A program made the position numbers and the translations under genes. The notes below the pieces were generated by a model. It worked only from the letters and a program-made list of their open reading frames with translations. It did no database searches and was not told where the DNA came from. Of a stretch of DNA of 44,948 nucleotides, positions 1 to 10,418 are shown one piece after another. This stretch comes from Cylindrotheca closterium (taxonomy: Eukaryota; Bacillariophyta; Bacillariophyceae; Bacillariales; Bacillariaceae). The number at the start of each line of letters is the position of its first letter. Position 1 is the first letter of the stretch. The stretch covers positions 1-44,948 of the forward strand of contig CAKOGP040000735.1 of the NCBI GenBank assembly GCA_933822405.4. Direction: 5' to 3'.

Positions 1-61
1 TGATGAAGATCATGGGGGGTAGGACTGAGCAGAGCGGGGGATATTTTTGTGGGACTTCCAG

Positions 62-106
62 AAACGATGAGAAGCCACCAAAACGATGAGAAGCCACCAA
101 AACGAG
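62..106. repeat. Short 19-bp direct repeat
   Basis: A unit starting aaacgatgagaagcc occurs at 62 and 81, with a partial third copy from 100. It is a small local tandem duplication with no visible coding or regulatory role. Confidence 0.75.
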
Positions 107-130
107 AAATAACTCACATCGCAAAGCAAG

Positions 131-237
131 TAATTTTTATTCGGAACGAGTAATTTCTATTCGGAACGAGTAATTTTTATTCGGAACGAGTAATTTTTAT
201 TCGGAACGAGTAATTTTATTCGGAACGAGTAATTTCT
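131..237. repeat. 20-bp tandem repeat, about 5 copies
   Basis: The unit taattttTattcggaacgag (20 bases, with T/C variation at one site) begins at 131, 151, 171 and 191. A 19-base copy starts at 211 and a broken one at 230. It lies about 370 bp upstream of the PC-esterase-like gene. It could be a simple minisatellite or an upstream array of binding sites; nothing in the sequence decides between these. Confidence 0.85.
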
Positions 238-609
238 AAGAAGTAATGAGTCGCGACCTAAAAGCAGTTTTTCCATCATTATGTCAGGTGTGCCTCTAAA
301 TGAATTATTACGGACTAAGAATTTAGAAAATGTCCCTTTTGGTTATAAACTATTTGTGAACGACAAGATGTTCTTATATATATGAGAAATGTCTTCTTCG
401 TTTATTAGTCATCTCGCGAGAAGGAACCACAAGGAATTCTAAAGTCATCGTTTTGCCGGGTGTTCCAGTTCTCAACGGATTCCTCGTAAAGGGAAATAAC
501 ATAGATTTTTCGAAGCTAAAAATATCATTTTTTATCTCCGGGCACGAGCACGTCAAACTTTGCGATCAGTGTCCCAAAAATACTCGGTCTGAACATTTGC
601 CGGGTGTTC

Positions 610-1791
610 ATGGAAGTGGCTATGGACAAGTTGCCACCTTCGGGATATTTTGTATTGGGAAGCATGCCGAAATTCAGCAAAGGAATATTTGCTTTTTCCG
701 CTATTTGCATTGCTTTTGGTGCAATCCATCTCCTCCATCGGCTTCAGATCATTGTCAAACATGTGCAAATCTCTACTAAAGTTGAGCCAAAAAGAGATAC
801 ATTGAACGTCTCACTCAACAATGAATCTTGTGTAAACAATTCGCTAGCTCCTTTGAACTGGTGTATTGATAACGAGTTCCACAAACCTAGGTTTGTGGGG
901 AGAGATGAAGACGGAGATGTGTGGCCACCAAAGACAATACAACTTTATTCTTCCGAAGGATACGAAGCGTGTTTAGCGAACAAAGTAATTGTTTTCATTG
1001 GAGATTCAAGGGTCCGCTATCAATTTTTGAATCTAGCCGGGTTCTTGAAGTACCGTAAATTTATGAGATGCAATGATTATCCATCAGGATATGAGAGAGA
1101 TGAAACATGTGTCCTCATCAATGAACAGATGCGGAACAATTGGAACATCTGGTATCAAGACACTACAGAGATACTTCAAGAAGCGTCAAAACAATACAGT
1201 CTTTGTGATTGCCATCGTTCTGGAGTGTTCGCTGCGAACAAGTCCTATGAAAATCGTTATATTCATCGAGTCACTCAATTTGGAGATATAAAACTTGTTT
1301 ATCTACAGAATTTTGAGGACCTCATCCGAATTGATAAAGAATTTCCACCCTTTTCCACCTCATACTTTCCCAGTGGCTCTCAGTGTAAGGCTGGAGAGTG
1401 TGGCCAAGAAAATCGAACAAATGCATTTGAAGGAAATCTTGAGAAGACTGTGTGGGAAGTGTTGCCAAAACTGAAGGCAACGCATGCTTTTGTTAGTGCG
1501 GGTTGGACTAGAAACCCCAAAAGGCTTTCGCATCTGTCCTGCATCCTTGAGGAATTTCAGCTTCATCAGCAAGGAATTCAAGCTTTCTTGATCAGCAATC
1601 CATATCCATCAACTACGAAGAAACCTATAGTGTTTGAATCAAAGAAACTGAAATGCCGATGCAATGTATTCGATCGTGCTGTGATGAGCAAAGCTGTGCC
1701 AAGGGAATGGTATTGGGATTCTTTACATCCTTGGAGTATTCTGAATGAAGAGTTCAACCATCAATTAATCAAGTCCATTTGTCCAATCTAG
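610..1791 (+). CDS. PC-esterase/TBL-like SGNH-fold protein, type II membrane
   Basis: This intronless ORF ends in 'tag'. It has a hydrophobic segment at about residues 27-44 (numbered from a GTG at 604) preceded by basic residues, which gives a type II, probably Golgi, signal anchor. The lumenal part carries the block FIGDSRVRYQF (Ser135 of the GDS triad) and a C-terminal WYWDSLHPW block with Asp372 and His375, the D-x-x-H arrangement. GDS plus DxxH is the signature of the PC-esterase/TBL/Cas1p group, whose known members O-acetylate or de-acetylate polysaccharides or glycans. The substrate here is inference only. ATG codons at 610, 622 and 664 are all possible starts; 664 would place the anchor right at the N-terminus. 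Several Cys residues in the lumenal part could form disulfides. No frameshift or stop is seen, so it appears functional. A GDSL-type esterase of another subfamily is the main alternative. Confidence 0.75.
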   Translation: MEVAMDKLPPSGYFVLGSMPKFSKGIFAFSAICIAFGAIHLLHRLQIIVKHVQISTKVEPKRDTLNVSLNNESCVNNSLAPLNWCIDNEFHKPRFVGRDEDGDVWPPKTIQLYSSEGYEACLANKVIVFIGDSRVRYQFLNLAGFLKYRKFMRCNDYPSGYERDETCVLINEQMRNNWNIWYQDTTEILQEASKQYSLCDCHRSGVFAANKSYENRYIHRVTQFGDIKLVYLQNFEDLIRIDKEFPPFSTSYFPSGSQCKAGECGQENRTNAFEGNLEKTVWEVLPKLKATHAFVSAGWTRNPKRLSHLSCILEEFQLHQQGIQAFLISNPYPSTTKKPIVFESKKLKCRCNVFDRAVMSKAVPREWYWDSLHPWSILNEEFNHQLIKSICPI

Positions 1792-2361
1792 AAAATGTAA
1801 ATGGAATAAGCACACATGTGAGGGCAACAGGAATACAACTTCATCATGGGTAAGGTTTGACTTGCTGTAGAGAGACGCGCTCAATAACATGAGGGGCAAG
1901 TGGAATGGTAAGGGTACCATTAGAATGGACTCGTTTGATGCGGTACTGTTTGGAGTCTGTGCAGAGATGATAGTACTATTATTCAGATTGTGTCACATTG
2001 AGCGAAGGTCAGTTTTTCATTCAGCAAGGATGAGCCCGGTGTAACCCAACCTTATCAGAGTCACAAAGAAAATTATGGATGTACTTGAGAGTGCTTATGA
2101 CGACTTCCCAGCTTTCAAGTGTGATTCCCCTCTTCAGAGAAGAGCAGGATAGTACAGATATTTTACCCAAGACTTACAGAACTGTTTGACCCCATCAAGA
2201 TACAATTTACAAGATCCTTTAGGTGCTTACAAAGCTGATGAAAAGTATATCAGACCTCTGCACAAAAACGCTAACTCTCAGCACTTTGAGCATAGGAAGA
2301 TGATGAAATGATGAATTGATGCAGCATGAAGAGTTTTTTGAAGAAGCCCCATCTGAAGAAG
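1792..2361. other. Intergenic region with no supported gene
   Basis: No long open frame or RNA gene is evident. Short acidic coding-like stretches occur near 2320-2360 but are broken by stops. Positions 2042-2097 match 39923-39993 in inverted orientation (see that repeat). The region ends at the boundary of the DIRS-like element at 2362. Confidence 0.5.
2042..2097 (+). repeat. Dispersed repeat, copy 1
   Basis: This stretch starts taacccaacctt and ends acttgagagtgctta. It aligns with the reverse complement of 39923-39993, which keeps both end blocks, the middle aattat-gatgt block and 12 extra bases before acttgagag. The family is unknown. The match is too short to say whether it is coding or a remnant of a mobile element. 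Confidence 0.5.
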
Positions 2362-2439
2362 ATAATCCTACGGATTACCAGGCGCCGCCTCCACTTCATG
2401 ACTCGATATCTAGCGTGATTGGCCTAGGATGATTGCATA

Positions 2440-2832
2440 CTACGAATTTGTACCAAACAAGATTATGCCAGTCCTCCATACGTAAGTAAGAGATGTAGGT
2501 TTGGCATCGTAAGCTTGGTAACTAGAATTAGGGACCGGATTTGGAAACGGGAATCGAAGATTCGACTCAATGGACTCAAACGTGACACAAAGTTGGGACC
2601 TGGATGGTACCGAGCATTTGGTGCAGAAGAGATAAATCAGGCCAAGGAATGGTATGCGATCGCTTCCGGATGAAACGGAAGAAAGGGCCAAGACACTTGC
2701 GAGTGCATGGAGTGGGAAAAAAGAAAAGGAAAAAAGAAAAAGAAAAATTGTGGATGGCTGGTGCATCATATAAAAGGGAGTAGAAAGATTGCGGAAGGTA
2801 GCAAGGTAGTTATATAAGAAATGTAGTTGCAT
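2440..2832 (-). CDS. Small hydrophobic ORF at the DIRS-like 3' end, hypothetical
   Basis: This 130-codon frame starts with an ATG overlapping the last codons of the YR ORF and has a hydrophobic Phe/Leu-rich stretch around residues 28-55. The second element copy at 21789-22175 keeps the frame open (128 codons) despite a 6-base length difference, a multiple of three. That is weak evidence of coding, because the copies are very similar anyway. No family is recognised. It may be only a 3' untranslated or terminal region. Confidence 0.25.
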   Translation of the reverse strand: MQLHFLYNYLATFRNLSTPFYMMHQPSTIFLFLFSFSFFPLHALASVLALSSVSSGSDRIPFLGLIYLFCTKCSVPSRSQLCVTFESIESNLRFPFPNPVPNSSYQAYDAKPTSLTYVWRTGIILFGTNS

Positions 2833-3565
2833 CGATCATGGTGATTGCATCATTTTGTTGCATGCACAGATGGGCGACGTTGCGCAGGTATGCCATGAAG
2901 GCATCGGATTTCCATCGGAGGAGGAACTTGATCTGGTCAGTGGTTGCCCCGGAGGTGTGGAGGAGGACACAGGCGCCAACTCGGATAGAGTGGGAAGAAT
3001 ACTGGATCTTATCTTGTTTGGGGTCGAGGTTGTAGAGCGAACAAGCAACATGGCGCATGACACGGGTGATTTCGGCGTCATGAAGGAAGAGGACGCGGGC
3101 GCCATCTTGGTATACCGCAAGGGGGACATTGGTTGTGGTGATTCCGATTAATCGGTCAAACCGGGAAAGGATGGAATGCATCCGACGGATGTAGCAACGG
3201 AGTGGTGACTTTTCGCTGCGAATAAAAAGTTTTTCTTCCCCATGGTTACCGTTCTTCTGATGGGAGAAACGCGTTTTTATGCGCCAAACAAGGTCTGGAT
3301 TCTGAAGGAAGTCGGAAATGGATACTTTGCGTTTGGACTTGTCGTAACAGGTTACATCTTCGACACAAAATGCAATGGAAATTCCGTCAAAGGTTGCTCG
3401 GTCGCCAATATTTTTGTTGGCGGAAGTTTGGGCATACTCGGACAGGCGGTGGCCGTCGAGGAGGCCGATACTGTTCCAGTCTTCACATGTTTGCCAGAGA
3501 CCGTCCCGGTGGGCTTTGGTGTCGATATTGCGGTGCTCGAGGTGTTGTTGCATGTCGAGGGTGTA
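2810..3565 (-). pseudogene. Tyrosine recombinase, C-terminal catalytic part (split by LTR)
   Basis: This is the catalytic half of the DIRS-like YR, which would cut and rejoin the circular DNA intermediate at integration. Numbered from the ATG at 3553, box A is GHRLSEY (Arg36), box B is HSIR (His188, Arg191), the penultimate His/Trp position is Trp214 (LLRWKS), and the nucleophile is Tyr222 in AYLRN. All four catalytic positions are therefore present. The reading frame continues upstream of the ATG (codons for Tyr-Thr-Leu-Asp) to the edge of the LTR at 3566. It is separated from its N-terminal half (10876-10419) by the LTR and array, so it is broken as a gene although its residues are intact. 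Confidence 0.8.
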
Positions 3566-4079
3566 TGTTAGAATAAAGCAAAATGTGCTCTATCGTGAGT
3601 GCCTTTAGCGCTCAGAACAAACTCTCTGCAATCTAAATTCGTAATCGACTGTACAACACTTTCACGACAATAGTTCTCCTGTGTCTAGGTATACTTTTGA
3701 GTGAAATTGTTCCTATTTGATTAATGTTTGGCTTGAATTGATGATTCAATCACAAAAGTAAGTTCAACGATTTTCCCTTGGAAAATCCCTTGTTTACAGA
3801 ACTTGATTCGACCTCTACGACAATTCTGTGTTGGATACAGTACTTTGGGACATATTGTATTGTTCCCTACTGCATTGTACACAACATCGATATCTCACTT
3901 GTATAGGGTCATTCCCTTTTTGTGTGGATGTAGTTTGTCCGACAGACTTGCGTCCGGCATACTTGCGGCGAATCCCGACATCACGATCAAAGTCCGATCG
4001 TACGTGTCGAAAACTTCGTACTTGAATAGTTTCTTTTTGGAACGTAAAAACTCATATTTCGTCATATCCCAACAGTGTA
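3561..4079. repeat. 5-bp target site duplication GTGTA around the solo LTR
   Basis: GTGTA is present at 3561-3565 directly before TGTTAG and at 4075-4079 directly after CCAACA. Removing the LTR and one GTGTA brings codons for Glu-Pro-Tyr-Thr on one side together with Leu-Asp-Met-Gln on the other in one YR frame. This supports a normal LTR-element integration with a 5-bp duplication. Confidence 0.9.
3566..4074 (-). mobile_element. Solo LTR of copia family A (LTR1)
   Basis: This 509-bp LTR begins TGTTAGAATAAAG and ends ATATCCCAACA on the plus strand (TG...CA ends). By comparison with 26098-26440, where the same LTR precedes a 5' leader and gag, its sense strand is minus here. It is flanked by GTGTA on both sides and sits inside the YR gene. 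It lacks the 116-bp internal duplication found in the other array copies. Short ORFs read in it on either strand are not supported as genes. Confidence 0.9.
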
Positions 4080-5036
4080 GGGCTCAAGTTTATTGGGAAC
4101 GTTTTCATGGCGCTCCACTTCAGCAATGGTGGCATGAATATCGGGTGACATTTTGGTGTCGCTCGGGTTGTTGTATCGGGGATCACGACCGGTGAAAAGG
4201 CAGATAAAAGATGCTGCCGCATGGAGGTACTGCTTGATTGTGGCAGACTTGATATATTGGCCTTTAATTGTGCGACCGGTAGCAAGGGCCACTGTGTAGA
4301 GTGCAAAGGTTGCGACGCGGCGTTCGTGAAGGAAGTCAGGGCCATTCATTAAATAGTCGTCGCGCAGCTTCATATCATAGCAAAACTTGAGGAAATGGAG
4401 TCGGCGGGAACGAAGTGTCCCAGATTTGCGGGGATCGTCGGTGGCGCCTGCTTTGGATTGGAGAATAGACAGGAGCGCAGGACGGAGCAAAGTTCGGGAC
4501 TCGGCTGGAAATAATCGTAGTTTCTCATCCAAGGTAAAGTGCGAAATGTCTGCGAAAGTAATTGATGGTGAGAGAGTTTCAGGTTTGGGCGGGAAATAAA
4601 ATCAGCAGCAAAGTTGTCATCACCAGGGATATGATCAGAAAGAGCAGTCAGAGGGGAGCGTTTGAGGAGCTGACCATGCAAGTCGACCAAAAGGCGTGCA
4701 AAAGGGCTGTTGGTGCGGGCGTCATTCATTCATTTCTCAGTTGGAGTGTTGTCAGTGCGGTTGAGCAGAACTGGGAATTGGGAAAATCCGTTTGGGAATT
4801 TGTGGATGGGCATGGGAAGTTCCTTCAAAGCGGACAACCGTGGCAACTTCCTGGAGAAAGGCTACCAAGAACTCAAGGCTGTTGATGTGGACGTAGTTGG
4901 GGTTGCTGGCTTTCAGTTTTATACCAGCAACAATATCTGGGCTCCAAACTGTGCGGAACCAAAATAGAAGTTCGTCGGAATAGGCGCCTCCTCCAAGAAA
5001 GCTAGCATCTCCGTACGACATGAAATGGGGGTCTCT
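4075..5036 (-). pseudogene. Array DIRS fragment 1 (RNase H end + YR N-term)
   Basis: This is a 962-bp fragment. It carries the YR N-terminal frame (4532-4075, starting MDEKLRLFPAES and reading to EPYT at the LTR edge), the RNase H frame from YGDASFLGGG (near 5020) and the end of the RT-RH ORF (4729-4370). A deletion of about 14 bases after SHAHP, relative to the copy at 11150, breaks the RNase H frame. The fragment is cut at its DIRS 5' side by LTR2 without a target duplication. It is not a working gene. Confidence 0.85.
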
Positions 5037-5660
5037 TGTTAGAATAAAGCAAAATGTGCTCTATCGTGAGTGCCTTTAGCGCTCAGAACAAACTCTCTGC
5101 AATCTAAATTCGTAATCGATTGTACAACACTTTCACGACAATAGTTCTCCTGTGTCTAGGTATACTTTGAGTGAAATTGTTCCTAGTGCCTTTAGCGCTC
5201 AGAACAAACTCTCTGCAATCTAAATTCGTAATCGATTGTACAACACTTTCACGACAATAGTTCTCCTGTGTCTAGGTATACTTTGAGTGAAATTGTTCCT
5301 ATTTGATTAATGTTTGGCTTGAATTGATGATTCAATCACAAAAGTAAGTTCAACGATTTTCCTTTGGAAAATCCCTTGTTTACAGAACTTGATTTGACCT
5401 CTACAACGATTCTGTGTTGGATACAGTACTTTGGGACATATTGTATTATTCCCTACTGCATTGTACACAACATCGATATCTCACTTGTATAGGGTCATTC
5501 CCTTTTTGTGTGGATGTAGTTTGTCCGACAGACTTGCGTCCGGCATACTTGCGGCGAATCCCGACATCACGATCAAAGTCCGATCGTACGTGTCGAAAAC
5601 TTCGTACTTGAATAGTTTCTTTTTGGAACGTAAAAACTCATATTTCGTCATATCCCAACA
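5037..5660 (-). mobile_element. Array LTR2 with internal 116-bp duplication
   Basis: This 624-bp family A LTR matches LTR1 but has a second copy of a 116-bp stretch (first from 5069, second from 5185, each starting agtgcctttagcgc). It is followed by GTGTA. Other differences from LTR1 are single bases, such as tattattcc for tattgttcc. Confidence 0.85.
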
Positions 5661-6622
5661 GTGTAGGGCTCAAGTTTATTGGGAACGTTTTCATGGCGCT
5701 CCACTTCAGCAATGGTGGCATGAATATCGGGTGACATTTTGGTGTCGCTCGGGTTGTTGTATCGGGGATCACGACCGGTGAAAAGGCAGATAAAAGATGC
5801 TGCCGCATGGAGGTACTGCTTGATTGTGGCAGACTTGATATATTGGCCTTTAATTGTGCGACCGGTAGCAAGGGCCACTGTGTAGAGTGCAAAGGTTGCG
5901 ACGCGGCGTTCGTGAAGGAAGTCAGGGCCATTCATTAAATAGTCGTCGCGCAGCTTCATATCATAGCAAAACTTGAGGAAATGGAGTCGGCGGGAACGAA
6001 GTGTCCCAGATTTGCGGGGATCGTCGGTGGCGCCTGCTTTGGATTGGAGAATAGACAGGAGCGCAGGACGGAGCAAAGTTCGGGACTCGGCTGGAAATAA
6101 TCGTAGTTTCTCATCCAAGGTAAAGTGCGAAATGTCTGCGAAAGTAATTGATGGTGAGAGAGTTTCAGGTTTGGGCGGGAAATAAAATCAGCAGCAAAGT
6201 TGTCATCACCAGGGATATGATCAGAAAGAGCAGTCAGAGGGGAGCGTTTGAGGAGCTGACCATGCAAGTCGACCAAAAGGCGTGCAAAAGGGCTGTTGGT
6301 GCGGGCGTCATTCATTCATTTCTCAGTTGGAGTGTTGTCAGTGCGGTTGAGCAGAACTGGGAATTGGGAAAATCCGTTTGGGAATTTGTGGATGGGCATG
6401 GGAAGTTCCTTCAAAGCGGACAACCGTGGCAACTTCCTGGAGAAAGGCTACCAAGAACTCAAGGCTGTTGATGTGGACGTAGTTGGGGTTGCTGGCTTTC
6501 AGTTTTATACCAGCAACAATATCTGGGCTCCAAACTGTGCGGAACCAAAATAGAAGTTCGTCGGAATAGGCGCCTCCTCCAAGAAAGCTAGCATCTCCGT
6601 ACGACATGAAATGGGGGTCTCT
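5661..6622 (-). pseudogene. Array DIRS fragment 2
   Basis: This copy has the same content and the same frame-breaking deletion as fragment 1: YR N-terminal frame 6118-5661, RT-RH tail 6315-5956, RNase H start near 6607. Its translations are identical to those of fragment 1. Confidence 0.85.
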
Positions 6623-7246
6623 TGTTAGAATAAAGCAAAATGTGCTCTATCGTGAGTGCCTTTAGCGCTCAGAACAAACTCTCTGCAATCTAAATTCGTA
6701 ATCGATTGTACAACACTTTCACGACAATAGTTCTCCTGTGTCTAGGTATACTTTGAGTGAAATTGTTCCTAGTGCCTTTAGCGCTCAGAACAAACTCTCT
6801 GCAATCTAAATTCGTAATCGATTGTACAACACTTTCACGACAATAGTTCTCCTGTGTCTAGGTATACTTTGAGTGAAATTGTTCCTATTTGATTAATGTT
6901 TGGCTTGAATTGATGATTCAATCACAAAAGTAAGTTCAACGATTTTCCTTTGGAAAATCCCTTGTTTACAGAACTTGATTTGACCTCTACAACGATTCTG
7001 TGTTGGATACAGTACTTTGGGACATATTGTATTATTCCCTACTGCATTGTACACAACATCGATATCTCACTTGTATAGGGTCATTCCCTTTTTGTGTGGA
7101 TGTAGTTTGTCCGACAGACTTGCGTCCGGCATACTTGCGGCGAATCCCGACATCACGATCAAAGTCCGATCGTACGTGTCGAAAACTTCGTACTTGAATA
7201 GTTTCTTTTTGGAACGTAAAAACTCATATTTCGTCATATCCCAACA
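6623..7246 (-). mobile_element. Array LTR3 with internal 116-bp duplication
   Basis: This copy is 624 bp, starts exactly 1586 bp after LTR2, and carries the same tandem duplication and base variants. Confidence 0.85.
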
Positions 7247-8208
7247 GTGTAGGGCTCAAGTTTATTGGGAACGTTTTCATGGCGCTCCACTTCAGCAATG
7301 GTGGCATGAATATCGGGTGACATTTTGGTGTCGCTCGGGTTGTTGTATCGGGGATCACGACCGGTGAAAAGGCAGATAAAAGATGCTGCCGCATGGAGGT
7401 ACTGCTTGATTGTGGCAGACTTGATATATTGGCCTTTAATTGTGCGACCGGTAGCAAGGGCCACTGTGTAGAGTGCAAAGGTTGCGACGCGGCGTTCGTG
7501 AAGGAAGTCAGGGCCATTCATTAAATAGTCGTCGCGCAGCTTCATATCATAGCAAAACTTGAGGAAATGGAGTCGGCGGGAACGAAGTGTCCCAGATTTG
7601 CGGGGATCGTCGGTGGCGCCTGCTTTGGATTGGAGAATAGACAGGAGCGCAGGACGGAGCAAAGTTCGGGACTCGGCTGGAAATAATCGTAGTTTCTCAT
7701 CCAAGGTAAAGTGCGAAATGTCTGCGAAAGTAATTGATGGTGAGAGAGTTTCAGGTTTGGGCGGGAAATAAAATCAGCAGCAAAGTTGTCATCACCAGGG
7801 ATATGATCAGAAAGAGCAGTCAGAGGGGAGCGTTTGAGGAGCTGACCATGCAAGTCGACCAAAAGGCGTGCAAAAGGGCTGTTGGTGCGGGCGTCATTCA
7901 TTCATTTCTCAGTTGGAGTGTTGTCAGTGCGGTTGAGCAGAACTGGGAATTGGGAAAATCCGTTTGGGAATTTGTGGATGGGCATGGGAAGTTCCTTCAA
8001 AGCGGACAACCGTGGCAACTTCCTGGAGAAAGGCTACCAAGAACTCAAGGCTGTTGATGTGGACGTAGTTGGGGTTGCTGGCTTTCAGTTTTATACCAGC
8101 AACAATATCTGGGCTCCAAACTGTGCGGAACCAAAATAGAAGTTCGTCGGAATAGGCGCCTCCTCCAAGAAAGCTAGCATCTCCGTACGACATGAAATGG
8201 GGGTCTCT
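7247..8208 (-). pseudogene. Array DIRS fragment 3
   Basis: This copy repeats fragment 1 and 2 content: YR N-terminal frame 7704-7247, RT-RH tail 7901-7542, broken RNase H 8193-7924. Translations are identical. Confidence 0.85.
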
Positions 8209-8832
8209 TGTTAGAATAAAGCAAAATGTGCTCTATCGTGAGTGCCTTTAGCGCTCAGAACAAACTCTCTGCAATCTAAATTCGTAATCGATTGTACAAC
8301 ACTTTCACGACAATAGTTCTCCTGTGTCTAGGTATACTTTGAGTGAAATTGTTCCTAGTGCCTTTAGCGCTCAGAACAAACTCTCTGCAATCTAAATTCG
8401 TAATCGATTGTACAACACTTTCACGACAATAGTTCTCCTGTGTCTAGGTATACTTTGAGTGAAATTGTTCCTATTTGATTAATGTTTGGCTTGAATTGAT
8501 GATTCAATCACAAAAGTAAGTTCAACGATTTTCCTTTGGAAAATCCCTTGTTTACAGAACTTGATTTGACCTCTACAACGATTCTGTGTTGGATACAGTA
8601 CTTTGGGACATATTGTATTATTCCCTACTGCATTGTACACAACATCGATATCTCACTTGTATAGGGTCATTCCCTTTTTGTGTGGATGTAGTTTGTCCGA
8701 CAGACTTGCGTCCGGCATACTTGCGGCGAATCCCGACATCACGATCAAAGTCCGATCGTACGTGTCGAAAACTTCGTACTTGAATAGTTTCTTTTTGGAA
8801 CGTAAAAACTCATATTTCGTCATATCCCAACA
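8209..8832 (-). mobile_element. Array LTR4 with internal 116-bp duplication
   Basis: This 624-bp copy starts 1586 bp after LTR3 with the same duplication and end sequences, and is followed by GTGTA. Confidence 0.85.
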
Positions 8833-9794
8833 GTGTAGGGCTCAAGTTTATTGGGAACGTTTTCATGGCGCTCCACTTCAGCAATGGTGGCATGAATATC
8901 GGGTGACATTTTGGTGTCGCTCGGGTTGTTGTATCGGGGATCACGACCGGTGAAAAGGCAGATAAAAGATGCTGCCGCATGGAGGTACTGCTTGATTGTG
9001 GCAGACTTGATATATTGGCCTTTAATTGTGCGACCGGTAGCAAGGGCCACTGTGTAGAGTGCAAAGGTTGCGACGCGGCGTTCGTGAAGGAAGTCAGGGC
9101 CATTCATTAAATAGTCGTCGCGCAGCTTCATATCATAGCAAAACTTGAGGAAATGGAGTCGGCGGGAACGAAGTGTCCCAGATTTGCGGGGATCGTCGGT
9201 GGCGCCTGCTTTGGATTGGAGAATAGACAGGAGCGCAGGACGGAGCAAAGTTCGGGACTCGGCTGGAAATAATCGTAGTTTCTCATCCAAGGTAAAGTGC
9301 GAAATGTCTGCGAAAGTAATTGATGGTGAGAGAGTTTCAGGTTTGGGCGGGAAATAAAATCAGCAGCAAAGTTGTCATCACCAGGGATATGATCAGAAAG
9401 AGCAGTCAGAGGGGAGCGTTTGAGGAGCTGACCATGCAAGTCGACCAAAAGGCGTGCAAAAGGGCTGTTGGTGCGGGCGTCATTCATTCATTTCTCAGTT
9501 GGAGTGTTGTCAGTGCGGTTGAGCAGAACTGGGAATTGGGAAAATCCGTTTGGGAATTTGTGGATGGGCATGGGAAGTTCCTTCAAAGCGGACAACCGTG
9601 GCAACTTCCTGGAGAAAGGCTACCAAGAACTCAAGGCTGTTGATGTGGACGTAGTTGGGGTTGCTGGCTTTCAGTTTTATACCAGCAACAATATCTGGGC
9701 TCCAAACTGTGCGGAACCAAAATAGAAGTTCGTCGGAATAGGCGCCTCCTCCAAGAAAGCTAGCATCTCCGTACGACATGAAATGGGGGTCTCT
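8833..9794 (-). pseudogene. Array DIRS fragment 4
   Basis: This is the last truncated copy: YR N-terminal frame 9290-8833, RT-RH tail 9487-9128, broken RNase H 9779-9510. It has the same translations and deletion as copies 1-3. Confidence 0.85.
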
Positions 9795-10418
9795 TGTTAG
9801 AATAAAGCAAAATGTGCTCTATCGTGAGTGCCTTTAGCGCTCAGAACAAACTCTCTGCAATCTAAATTCGTAATCGATTGTACAACACTTTCACGACAAT
9901 AGTTCTCCTGTGTCTAGGTATACTTTGAGTGAAATTGTTCCTAGTGCCTTTAGCGCTCAGAACAAACTCTCTGCAATCTAAATTCGTAATCGATTGTACA
10001 ACACTTTCACGACAATAGTTCTCCTGTGTCTAGGTATACTTTGAGTGAAATTGTTCCTATTTGATTAATGTTTGGCTTGAATTGATGATTCAATCACAAA
10101 AGTAAGTTCAACGATTTTCCTTTGGAAAATCCCTTGTTTACAGAACTTGATTTGACCTCTACAACGATTCTGTGTTGGATACAGTACTTTGGGACATATT
10201 GTATTATTCCCTACTGCATTGTACACAACATCGATATCTCACTTGTATAGGGTCATTCCCTTTTTGTGTGGATGTAGTTTGTCCGACAGACTTGCGTCCG
10301 GCATACTTGCGGCGAATCCCGACATCACGATCAAAGTCCGATCGTACGTGTCGAAAACTTCGTACTTGAATAGTTTCTTTTTGGAACGTAAAAACTCATA
10401 TTTCGTCATATCCCAACA
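9795..10418 (-). mobile_element. Array LTR5 with internal 116-bp duplication
   Basis: This 624-bp copy matches LTR2-4, including the duplication. It abuts the non-truncated DIRS sequence at 10419, where GTGTA follows directly. Confidence 0.85.

Noticed and set aside
131..237. Possible CRISPR-like array
   Set aside because: The 20-bp units are directly abutting with no spacers. This is a minisatellite.
3566..10418. The 1586-bp array as a rDNA or satellite block
   Set aside because: No rRNA similarity is seen. Each unit is clearly an LTR plus a DIRS gene fragment.
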